Origin: an uncultured Flavobacteriales bacterium
Lineage (GTDB): Bacteria > Bacteroidota > Bacteroidia > Flavobacteriales_D > Crocinitomicaceae
NCBI GenBank assembly: GCA_913051935.1
Contig: CAJXCU010000012.1
Coordinates: 1-49,029 of the forward strand
Direction of reading: 5' to 3'
DNA length: 49,029 nt
Shown: positions 41,431 through 48,496 of the stretch, piece after piece
Numbering within the stretch: the first letter of the stretch is position 1
Layout: every line of letters begins with the position of its first letter
Notes under the pieces: model-generated
The model's input: the letters and a program-made list of their open reading frames with translations, nothing else
Told to the model about the DNA's origin: nothing
The model's database searches: none
Made by a program: the position numbers and the translations under genes

Positions 41431-41946
41431 CTAAAACGCAATTCCAAATCCTACGTAAAGTAGTTCAGGATAACCAATCCCTGTACGAAAAACAAAATCG
41501 TCATTTGGCCGTTGAAATCTATAACCAATATTACCTACAAGATATATATCCCGATATTCTGAAGCGGGAGAACCACCAGAGCCATAAATCCCGCTGTAAG
41601 CCTCCTCCTCGACATTCGCCAAACCTGCACCAATATTGGCCTCAAAATGGTTGCGTTTATCAAAACCCGTCAACAACCCGCCTCGAATAGATAGGATTGA
41701 TATCTTCGATACTCCAAAAAAGTCCACTCGAAGCAAATTCACGGCTGCGGATAGCGTGAAACATATAGATTTGTTTTGCTTTGGTTTTACTATCCTTTGG
41801 TATGTCAGCCCTAAGCCGTTTGCCAATACAACTGACCCGAGAGTAAAGGAAATACTATTACTCGTCAACGTGTTTTGATGGACCGTGTCATTGGATTGAC
41901 TAAATGTAATCGTTGAAAACAAAAGAAAAAAAAATAGAACCCTCAT
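41431..41946 (-). CDS. Outer-membrane beta-barrel protein
   Basis: 171 residues with a signal peptide (RVLFFFLLFSTITFSQ). Alternating strands such as SISFTLGSVVLANGLGLTYQRI and YLVGNIGYRF and a terminal Phe (LLYVGFGIAF) are typical of small outer-membrane barrels. Function unknown. It ends 45 bases before the TTG start of the PH-like membrane protein and no terminator separates them, so it may be the first gene of the kinase-fold cluster. Confidence 0.75.
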   Translation of the reverse strand: MRVLFFFLLFSTITFSQSNDTVHQNTLTSNSISFTLGSVVLANGLGLTYQRIVKPKQNKSICFTLSAAVNLLRVDFFGVSKISILSIRGGLLTGFDKRNHFEANIGAGLANVEEEAYSGIYGSGGSPASEYRDIYLVGNIGYRFQRPNDDFVFRTGIGYPELLYVGFGIAF

Positions 41947-42123
41947 AAAATATTATTTTAAGCACTAAATCTAAGAAACCGAATTAACATTCATCATTAT
42001 GGTAAGAATTTTTAACTACCAAAAAGGATATATTTTATTGAGCTTTCAACCCTCGACTTTGATATGAAAAAATAAAATGATTTAGGGGATAAATGAATCC
42101 TCATTAAAAGAATTGTAAAAAAT

Positions 42124-42149
42124 AAAAGAGGCTCCGAAGAGCCTCTTTT
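42124..42149 (-). terminator. Intrinsic terminator of the 42178 barrel gene
   Basis: AAAAGAGGCTC (42124-42134), 4-base loop, GAGCCTCTTTT (42139-42149). Read on the minus strand the loop is C(TTCG)G, an unusually stable tetraloop, followed by TTTTATTTTTT. It lies 29 bases after the stop of the barrel gene. Confidence 0.88.
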
Positions 42150-42177
42150 GTTTTAGATACTAAATATTTAATTTCGA

Positions 42178-42783
42178 CTAAAAATTGTAACCGAGAGAAA
42201 GCTGGATATTAGGCAATACATTCGAGAAAAATGAATTATTACGAATTGCCTCAACTTTGTCAGCATCTGGACCTGAAACCTCAGGGCCACTTCCATACAA
42301 GAGCCCAAGATCAAAACCAAACGTCAAGCCTTTAAAAGTTCTTTGACCAACACCAACACCGAAGTAACCAACTGGAGAAGATTTATAATCTACAGTGTAA
42401 TCACCACCACCATCAGGCAGCGTTTCAGTTATTGTATTTTCAATTGAACCAATACCGATCCCCATATTTACCCTGAACCAGTTCATTTTTTCAAATGGCC
42501 TGTGATTCAAGAAAAATCCCATCCATGAGCTTTTACCGTTTAATTCAATTTCATCCATTCCATCAATATCCGGATTAATAAAGGATTTAGACTCTGGGAG
42601 CCCACCAAGCGATACTGAAAAGGATGTCTTTTCGTTTTTATGATATTGAAAATTAAGAGAACCCCCAAAAGGACTAATGCCAATAGAGGCACCATATTGA
42701 GCCGATTCTTTCTCTTCGTTCTGAGCTATTGCCACGTTGTTGAAAATACCCACAATTGCGAGTGTAAAAATTATTTTTTTCAT
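42178..42783 (-). CDS. Outer-membrane beta-barrel protein (porin-like)
   Basis: 201 residues with a signal peptide (KIIFTLAIVGIFNNVAIAQ). Strand patterns such as GASIGISPFGGSLNFQYHK, VGYFGVGVGQRTFKGLTFGFDLGLLYG and the terminal LSLGYNF are those of a Bacteroidota outer-membrane barrel of eight to ten strands. A perfect -7 box, TAATTTTG, lies upstream on the minus strand (42813-42806). Function unknown. Confidence 0.82.
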   Translation of the reverse strand: MKKIIFTLAIVGIFNNVAIAQNEEKESAQYGASIGISPFGGSLNFQYHKNEKTSFSVSLGGLPESKSFINPDIDGMDEIELNGKSSWMGFFLNHRPFEKMNWFRVNMGIGIGSIENTITETLPDGGGDYTVDYKSSPVGYFGVGVGQRTFKGLTFGFDLGLLYGSGPEVSGPDADKVEAIRNNSFFSNVLPNIQLSLGYNF

Positions 42784-42989
42784 AGGTTTTAAATTTACTT
42801 TGATGCAAAATTATAACTCAAAATAGTTGCCCTGAATTTAAAATTAACTAGTCATTCATATAGCATTGTTGATAACCTGAGAAACCAAAAATCGTTTAAA
42901 AATAATATTCTGATTACTAATCATTTATATCAATACAAACGTGGTAAAGTGATACTAATAACTGAGAAAAAGCTTTAGATTTATAAAAA

Positions 42990-43613
42990 ATGAAAAGAAT
43001 GAGGAAAATAATAGCCCTACTTGGAATGACGAGCACCCTAGTTTCGTGTGCTGAGGTATATTTTACAGAACCACAACCTGCTGGATTTAAAAATCTTACA
43101 CAAATACCCGCTCAACTGCATGGTCAGTATGACCCGCCTGCAACCATGCGCGGTGGAAGTACCATAACCATTGAAAATAAGAGCATCAGGGATTCACGAG
43201 GTAAGGGCGGTGTTCTTTCTGATTCACTAATTATTCGAGAGATCAAGGGATATTTGGTAGTCAATAAACTTGAAAAGAATGAAGATAAGCCGCAAATCAA
43301 AGGAAATTGGTCTGTCTTTTTAATTAAAATAAACCAAACAGGAAATCTAGAGATTACACCATTCACAGGACCTGGAGAAGAAAAAGAGTCTTACTTTACT
43401 TATCTTTCAGAACACTACAAAACGGAGGCCATTACACAAATTTTTAGCTGGGACTATGTGGAAGAGCCTGAACCAGGTTCGATACCAAAGCCATTAGCAC
43501 CAAAAGACTACAAAGCAATATTACTAACCCTTTCTGCGGAAGAATTCATAGAGCTCATGGATAGTGAATACCTACCCAATGCAACGATCTTTAAAAACGC
43601 TAAAAATGATTGA
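42990..43613 (+). CDS. Lipoprotein of unknown function
   Basis: 207 residues. Signal with lipobox LVSC (Cys20). The mature part begins AEVYFTEPQPAGFKNLTQIPAQLHGQYDPP, a pattern recurring in small Bacteroidota lipoproteins I know only as hypothetical. Beta-rich, no catalytic motif. A near-consensus -7 box (TAGATTTA, 42976-42983) lies immediately upstream. Confidence 0.78.
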   Translation: MKRMRKIIALLGMTSTLVSCAEVYFTEPQPAGFKNLTQIPAQLHGQYDPPATMRGGSTITIENKSIRDSRGKGGVLSDSLIIREIKGYLVVNKLEKNEDKPQIKGNWSVFLIKINQTGNLEITPFTGPGEEKESYFTYLSEHYKTEAITQIFSWDYVEEPEPGSIPKPLAPKDYKAILLTLSAEEFIELMDSEYLPNATIFKNAKND

Positions 43614-43657
43614 TTCTTTAGTTTTAAAATTCTTTTGAAGTGTCTAAAAAAGTGAAC

Positions 43658-43900
43658 TCATTCCAAAACTACCTCTAAAGATCCATGATCAACTATAAGA
43701 ATTTTACCGGAAAACTCGCCTTGAGTCACGACTACGCAACAATATATTTCGGCCTGATTTGTCTCCGGGGACATAAAAGGTAAATAAGCATCAATATATC
43801 CCTCTACAAACTTAGTTTCTTCAATAATTTCACAGGTATATCCGATACACCTTCTCTCCCCCATCTTATCTAATGGACGCACTTTTGTTTTCCCTATCAT
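43658..43900 (-). CDS. Small cytoplasmic protein of unknown function
   Basis: 80 residues if it starts at the ATG at 43900 (MIGKTKVRPLDKMGERR); the frame is open for 18 more codons to an ATG at 43954. Beta-rich with several cysteines (ERRCIGYTCEII, AEIYCCVVV). No recognised domain. Convergent with the lipoprotein gene at 42990. It could be a metal- or nucleotide-binding small barrel, but nothing proves it. Confidence 0.5.
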   Translation of the reverse strand: MIGKTKVRPLDKMGERRCIGYTCEIIEETKFVEGYIDAYLPFMSPETNQAEIYCCVVVTQGEFSGKILIVDHGSLEVVLE

Positions 43901-44007
43901 AAAGTAAATCTTTGCACAATGCCTAAAATTAATAAAAGAAAAGACCCGTTCCATATAAAACGATCATTTCAGTACCCTGGACCAAATGGATTATACCCAT
44001 TTTGTGT

Positions 44008-44211
44008 TTATCTACTCATTTTTGCTTTTTGAACTACAGCATTACCAAAGAGACACAAACCAAAATTGGTGGTAGTAAGGGCCAATGTTCCCCAAAGCAC
44101 CCAGTTGTCACTTTGCGTAAACTTCATAATTACTGCCTCACCCAAAATTGATAAGCCCATTCCAAAAAAAAGGAGCCCAACAACAGAATAAATCAACCAC
44201 TTTTTTTTCAT
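44008..44211 (-). CDS. Small two-TM membrane protein
   Basis: 67 residues. KKKWLIYSVVGLLFFGMGLSILGEAV and TLALTTTNFGLCLFGNAVVQK form two transmembrane helices with a short loop. The pattern is familiar from hypothetical Bacteroidota proteins of this size. A perfect -7 box, TAATTTTG (44244-44237), lies upstream on the minus strand, and a strong double dyad is further upstream. Confidence 0.75.
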   Translation of the reverse strand: MKKKWLIYSVVGLLFFGMGLSILGEAVIMKFTQSDNWVLWGTLALTTTNFGLCLFGNAVVQKAKMSR

Positions 44212-44285
44212 TCAGAAATATTTATTGTTTAAAGTACAAAATTACCTACAATTCACTAGACTTGTATGGTCCTAATATGATTTTG

Positions 44286-44316
44286 AGTTACCTGGAAGGT
44301 AACTTAACTAAGTTAA
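44286..44316. promoter_or_regulatory. Double inverted repeat
   Basis: AGTTACCT-GGA-AGGTAACT (44286-44304) is directly followed by TTAACT-A-AGTTAA (44304-44316), giving alternating AGTTA/TAACT half-sites. It sits about 45 bases upstream of the -7 box of the small membrane protein gene, a position suiting an activator site. The remaining 44212-44503 gap shows nothing else. Confidence 0.4.
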
Positions 44317-44503
44317 ATAAAATGTCATACACTATGTCGTATATGCTTTTGTACGGGTTTAACTGCAAACATTCTAAAAATCGTATATTAAAGACACTTA
44401 CCGCTTGGCGCATTTATTAGAGATGTTAGATGACTTTAAACGTCTGTAAAAACGGATGACAAACACAACAACAAATTAATGTTCTATTTAAAAGCTCCAC
44501 ATA

Positions 44504-44872
44504 TTACTCTACAATGATTATGGCCTTCATCTCGGGGAGATGTGGTACGCAGACATAAAAGTAAGTTTTGGACTCCTGAGGTACGAAAAAATCATTTGCA
44601 CCGTAGCCAAATTCAAAACCGTTTTCAATCGGTGTTGGATCGTTGGCATTGTAACTCGCCTCACTGACCTCAATCGCATTGTGGCTTCCACCTAAATCAA
44701 AATATACTGTATCACCGAGATTACATGTGAGAACAGCAGGCTGAAAGGTATGCGCCCACGTTGAGATTATATTTTCGTTTGTTGGATTACTATTTTCATT
44801 CGGTTCATCTCCATCTTTGGAACAAGCGCATAAGATAAAACACAAAGACATTAAATAAATTGAATTTTTCAT
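44504..44872 (-). CDS. Plastocyanin-like cupredoxin lipoprotein
   Basis: 122 residues. Lipobox LCAC with Cys17. After an Asn/Pro/Glu-rich linker the domain shows a complete type 1 copper site: H64 (GGSHNAIEV) and C108-x2-H111-x3-M115 (YVCVPHLPEM). VYFDLGGSHNAIEV and TYFYVCVPH are the usual strands. A membrane-tethered electron carrier facing the periplasm or outside is the likely role; no oxidase or nitrite-reductase gene is nearby to name a partner. Confidence 0.88.
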   Translation of the reverse strand: MKNSIYLMSLCFILCACSKDGDEPNENSNPTNENIISTWAHTFQPAVLTCNLGDTVYFDLGGSHNAIEVSEASYNANDPTPIENGFEFGYGANDFFVPQESKTYFYVCVPHLPEMKAIIIVE

Positions 44873-45037
44873 TGAATGGTGTTCATTTGTTATTGTAAAA
44901 TCACAGATTTATTGATTAAAACATTAAGATCCTGAATCTGTTCATTTGCATAGTGAAACATGACTTTTAAAACATCCTTCACATATAGATTCCGGAGAGC
45001 TGAGGTGAAGCATTAAAGCAAAGCCCATTTACAAAAA

Positions 45038-45502
45038 TCACTTCATATACTCATCAACTTCAACAAGTTGATTGGCGGCATTAAAATAAAAGAACATCAC
45101 CCATTTCTCGTTGCTTATTGCTCCATTTTTCATTTCATTTACAGAATAAGATTTTACTACCACTCCATTTAATGTATCCGATATAGGACTTACTGAATTA
45201 AAATTCCAGCTCAAAGAATTGTATTGACTGAAAAAGGAATTCCAAAAATTTGCATCTTTAAAACTAACCTTCAAAATTTCATTTGATGTGTAATTTATAA
45301 TTACTGTGTCTGCCGTATTAAGACCTCCTAGTAGTTCCACATCCATACTATTCCAACCTTTTTGAAAATCCTCTACAAATTTCTTATGAATTTGAAAATC
45401 TACATCTGAAAAAACCTTTAGCTCATTTATTTCCTTTTCACCTCCCGTGGGATTACCACAACTTGTCAATGCGGCTATTATTATTCCTATAAAATATTTC
45501 AT
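45038..45502 (-). CDS. NTF2-like (SnoaL/DUF4440-type) lipoprotein
   Basis: 154 residues. Lipobox LTSC (Cys15). The mature part has the helix FVEDFQKGWNSMDVELLGGL followed by paired strands (TVIINYTSNEILKVSF; AISNEKWVMFFYFNAANQLVEVDEYM), the cone-shaped NTF2-like fold used for small-ligand binding. No catalytic pair can be identified. Function unknown. Confidence 0.78.
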   Translation of the reverse strand: MKYFIGIIIAALTSCGNPTGGEKEINELKVFSDVDFQIHKKFVEDFQKGWNSMDVELLGGLNTADTVIINYTSNEILKVSFKDANFWNSFFSQYNSLSWNFNSVSPISDTLNGVVVKSYSVNEMKNGAISNEKWVMFFYFNAANQLVEVDEYMK

Positions 45503-45568
45503 GCTACTAATTTAAAAAAACAATGAAACAGATAAAAGAGAAAAAGAAGGCTTAGGTAATTTAAAATA

Positions 45569-46957
45569 CTAATCTGCCACAGTGAATACCTTATCTATAG
45601 TTCCATCATCATAGACATAGATAAGTGGTGTGTTGGACTTAAATATTGTCTCACGGCCCATTAGGTCCAATATATGAATGAGGGTTTTATTCGGATTTTT
45701 AATAAGCTCTATACCGTCATTTCCAAGCGATGAACTGATATCATAAACTTGAACCAAACCTGACGTTCCAGAAGAACCTAAGGCAGTTGCTGCTCCTACT
45801 GCAATTTTACTCCCAGCGCGATCCACATCAGTATCGAATCCCATATAATCATTCGGTCCTAGGCCATTAATTGACGATCCAAACTGTACCCAGCTAGTGC
45901 CGACAAATTTGTAAACTCTTGCTTGCCCGGCCCAAGCGCCATTTGTAGTATTATTGACTGCACCCAATATTAACGTGCTTCCGTCACCACTCAGACTTAC
46001 ATCTCCTCCACAATTTTCTGAATTCATCAACCCGTCTATATCCTGTCCAACCTGAGTCCAAGAGCCCCCATTACTTTCATGAACTCTGACATGGCCCGCA
46101 GCAAATGTTGTAGAATTAAAATTTGAGTTTGCCCCTACTGCGACCATTTCGCCATCCGAGCTTATACAATTTGAATACCCAAAATGATCACCATATGCTC
46201 CCTCTCCATCAATATCTGAACCGACTTGTATCCAATTCATCCCATTGAATTTATATACTCTAACGTGGCCAACTTCAAAACCTACCTCCGAATTATGACC
46301 AGCGCCGACTGATAAAGTGTATCCATCCGAACTTAAACTGACAGAATGGCCCGAGTGATCCTCCGGGTTTTCACCATAAATATCACTACCTAATTGATCC
46401 CATGAGCTACCGTTAAATACATAAACCCTAGCCAAGCCAATATCATTTCCGTTAATATCATTGAATGGCGCACCACCCGCAATAATGTCACCAGCACTAT
46501 TGATGCTACAAGAATGACCAAACCACTCGGGGTTATTTGATCCATCTATATCTGAACCTAATTGAACCCAGTCATTCGCACTTTCTTGCCATTGGTACAC
46601 CCTCAGGTGTCCTGAATAATTGCTGTTTTTTGCACTGCCAATCACAACGATTTGTCCGTCATCATTTAAATCGACACAGTGGCCGAATTCATCACTAGCG
46701 GCTTCTCCAATAATATCTGTTCCTCTTTGCTGCCAGCTGACCCCATCAAATTGAAACAATCGAGTCAGTCCTGATGAAGTCCCATTTAGATCAGCATATG
46801 GCGCTCCAACAGCCAAAGTCCCATCTGTATTTGCCAAAGATACAGACCAACCAAATCTATCATTGTTGTTGTCTCCCCACAAATCTTGCCCGACCTGTAT
46901 TTGGGTATGTCCTAATGAAATCGTTAACACGAAAAGACCAAATATTATTTTCTTCAT
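45569..46957 (-). CDS. Secreted seven-bladed propeller (FG-GAP-like) with T9SS tail
   Basis: 462 residues with a signal peptide (KKIIFGLFVLTISLGHTQ). About seven repeats of roughly 55 residues share FG-x-[SD]-[VC]-[SD]-[LIS]-[SN]-x-[DN]-G-x3-[AVL]-[VIS]-G-A and W-x-Q-[LVR]-G-x-D-I-x-G, matching an FG-GAP-type integrin-like propeller. The end (NKTLIHILDLMGRETIFKSNTPLIYVYDDGT...VFTV) is a variant T9SS sorting tail seen in Flavobacteriales. A perfect -7 box TATCTTTG lies upstream (46981-46974). Confidence 0.88.
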   Translation of the reverse strand: MKKIIFGLFVLTISLGHTQIQVGQDLWGDNNNDRFGWSVSLANTDGTLAVGAPYADLNGTSSGLTRLFQFDGVSWQQRGTDIIGEAASDEFGHCVDLNDDGQIVVIGSAKNSNYSGHLRVYQWQESANDWVQLGSDIDGSNNPEWFGHSCSINSAGDIIAGGAPFNDINGNDIGLARVYVFNGSSWDQLGSDIYGENPEDHSGHSVSLSSDGYTLSVGAGHNSEVGFEVGHVRVYKFNGMNWIQVGSDIDGEGAYGDHFGYSNCISSDGEMVAVGANSNFNSTTFAAGHVRVHESNGGSWTQVGQDIDGLMNSENCGGDVSLSGDGSTLILGAVNNTTNGAWAGQARVYKFVGTSWVQFGSSINGLGPNDYMGFDTDVDRAGSKIAVGAATALGSSGTSGLVQVYDISSSLGNDGIELIKNPNKTLIHILDLMGRETIFKSNTPLIYVYDDGTIDKVFTVAD

Positions 46958-47025
46958 ATGTTGAGATTTTTGTCAAAGATAGCAAAACACAAATAAGACT
47001 TGAGCCAATATAAAGGGTGTCTTTT

Positions 47026-47421
47026 TTAGTGCCTTACAAAAGTCATTGCAGCGTTATTGGCATCAAACGAATAAGTCATATTATCACCATCAAGAGATAA
47101 ATTCCCCGATTGGCCATCTAATTGAAGCGTATAGTCGGATGAATTAGATTGCTCATACCACTCGCACTCAATGATCGTATCGAGACCACAAAAAAAAGGT
47201 TCATTATATATTTCATACGCATAAAAATCACCCGTGCCCGTGGCATCCAACACCAAATATGATTCTTTAAAGCAATCAATATTAGACCCGATTAACTCAT
47301 CTCCATTCGCATCGAATACTTGTTCAACATCCCATCTTCCAACAATATTGGTAATATCCTCCTGTTGAATGCAAGCAAATAAAAGAGACATCACAAATGA
47401 GAATAACAAAATCTTTTTCAT
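47026..47421 (-). CDS. Lipocalin-like lipoprotein
   Basis: 131 residues. Lipobox LFAC (Cys17). The start of the mature domain, NIVGRWDVEQVFDANGDEL, is the lipocalin-type G-x-W motif, followed by eight short strands ending MTFVRH. Four cysteines in the domain (including DCF, FCG and ECEW) may form disulphides. Function unknown. A near-consensus -7 TATCTTTA lies just upstream on the minus strand. Confidence 0.8.
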   Translation of the reverse strand: MKKILLFSFVMSLLFACIQQEDITNIVGRWDVEQVFDANGDELIGSNIDCFKESYLVLDATGTGDFYAYEIYNEPFFCGLDTIIECEWYEQSNSSDYTLQLDGQSGNLSLDGDNMTYSFDANNAAMTFVRH

Positions 47422-47436
47422 ACACTAAAGATAGAA

Positions 47437-47482
47437 AAACACGGATAACTTGATAACTGCAAAGGTTAAGATAAACACGGAT
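47437..47482. repeat. Direct repeats in a divergent intergenic region
   Basis: AAACACGGAT occurs at 47437-47446 and 47473-47482, 36 bases apart. Closer to the right-hand gene is a dyad AGATAA-TTCC-TTATCT (47521-47536), ending 15 bases before the ATG at 47552. These could be regulator sites; chance is possible. Confidence 0.3.
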
Positions 47483-47551
47483 TAAAAGTTCAATCAACTA
47501 AAGATGAACCTTTGAATTTTAGATAATTCCTTATCTTGTTATCTATTAATC

Positions 47552-47965
47552 ATGATGAAACATTTGGTAGAAAAAACAAAACGATACAAAGAAGAGGAGG
47601 TATATCTCAAAGCTATAGGAAACCGTTGGCATCGGTTCTTAAAAGAGGACAACACACTCTTAAATGGCGCAATAGTTGGTTATCATGAGAATGGTGGTTT
47701 AAGAAAGTTTACCCGTGTTAAAGAGGGAATGTTACATGGATCCGCAAAATTTTGGTTTATAAATGGTAAACTGGCGGCTCATGAAAATTTTAGAAAAAAC
47801 TCATCTCATCTTGAACAAAAATATTTTGATGAGCAAGGAAACCTAATTCGAATTAAAGAATATTATAATGGCCGAAGGATTCGAGAGAAAGTAATCAATC
47901 AAAATACTAACAAGTGGGATGAAAGATTCTTTAATCCTTCATATCAGTTTAATTTGTTTGAATGA
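47552..47965 (+). CDS. Cytoplasmic MORN-like repeat protein
   Basis: 137 residues, no signal peptide. Two to three MORN-like units (NGAIVGYHENGGLRKFTRVKEGMLHGSAKFWFINGKLAAHENF; FDEQGNLIRIKEYYNGR). It ends in an aromatic tail (NPSYQFNLFE). Unlike the two other MORN-type proteins in the window it is not exported. Function unknown; followed by a clear terminator. Confidence 0.7.
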   Translation: MMKHLVEKTKRYKEEEVYLKAIGNRWHRFLKEDNTLLNGAIVGYHENGGLRKFTRVKEGMLHGSAKFWFINGKLAAHENFRKNSSHLEQKYFDEQGNLIRIKEYYNGRRIREKVINQNTNKWDERFFNPSYQFNLFE

Positions 47966-47992
47966 TTTAATAGTATGACTGTTTTTGCATAG

Positions 47993-48017
47993 AGCCACTT
48001 TAACGAGTGGCTTTTTT
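47993..48017 (+). terminator. Intrinsic terminator
   Basis: AGCCACT, loop TTAACG, AGTGGCT (47993-48012), continuing into a run of six T that begins at the last stem base (48012-48017). It ends the MORN-like gene transcript. Confidence 0.85.
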
Positions 48018-48029
48018 GCTTATGAATAG

Positions 48030-48063
48030 AAAAAGGAGCTGATGAAATCACCAACTCCTTTTT
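48030..48063. terminator. Second terminator-like hairpin with no gene of its own
   Basis: AAAAAGGAG (48030-48038) pairs with CTCCTTTTT (48055-48063), enclosing a small TGAT-GAA-ATCA inner stem. It lies 13 bases after the first terminator. A backup terminator, or the end of an unknown transcript. Confidence 0.5.
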
Positions 48064-48162
48064 GCTTGTACCCATGACCATTCCATTATCGAACACCTTT
48101 TATGAAAACCTAAGAGACATATACAGTCTACGAAATGTCCTTATAAACCAGCATATCATCGA

Positions 48163-48184
48163 TGTAAGCGGTCAATTGCTTACA
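48163..48184. promoter_or_regulatory. Inverted repeat upstream of the GRKKG gene
   Basis: TGTAAGC-8 bases-GCTTACA, a perfect 7-bp dyad about 67 bases before the ATG at 48251. The element AATAGTAT then occurs twice in tandem (48235-48242 and 48245-48252), the second copy containing the AT of the start codon. Confidence 0.35.
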
Positions 48185-48250
48185 GATAGTACAAATCAGT
48201 CTCATTCTAATATTCTTTATAGGAATTAAACCATAATAGTATCAAATAGT

Positions 48251-48496
48251 ATGGCAAACACAACAGGACAAAAACACGGAGGAAGAAAGAAAGGAACGCC
48301 CAACAGATTGACGAGAGAATTACGAACGATTCTCAAAGATGTCTTGTATCAAGAAATGGAACAGCTGGAAGAGAGATTGAATGATTTAGATCCTAAAGAC
48401 CGAATGCAGATAATCTTAAAATTGATGCCTTACGTATTTCCTAAAGTAATGGATGTTCAGTCGACTAGAGATGAACCTTTGGATTTTGGTATTTAG
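48251..48496 (+). CDS. Small GRKKG-TPN protein, phage/mobile-element type
   Basis: 81 residues. The N-terminus TTGQKHGGRKKGTPNR is a basic, DNA- or RNA-binding-like tail shared by many small proteins in Bacteroidota prophages and mobile regions; the rest is helical (LTRELRTILKDVLYQEMEQLEERLNDLDPKDRMQIILKLMPYVFPKV). Function unknown; a packaging or nucleic-acid-binding accessory role is only a guess. No other phage gene is seen. Its stop overlaps the stop of the convergent TPR gene. Confidence 0.75.
   Translation: MANTTGQKHGGRKKGTPNRLTRELRTILKDVLYQEMEQLEERLNDLDPKDRMQIILKLMPYVFPKVMDVQSTRDEPLDFGI

Noticed and set aside
41415..41690. 91-codon open frame on the plus strand
   Set aside because: Lies inside the barrel gene on the other strand, which has a signal peptide and a terminal Phe; the plus frame shows no domain.
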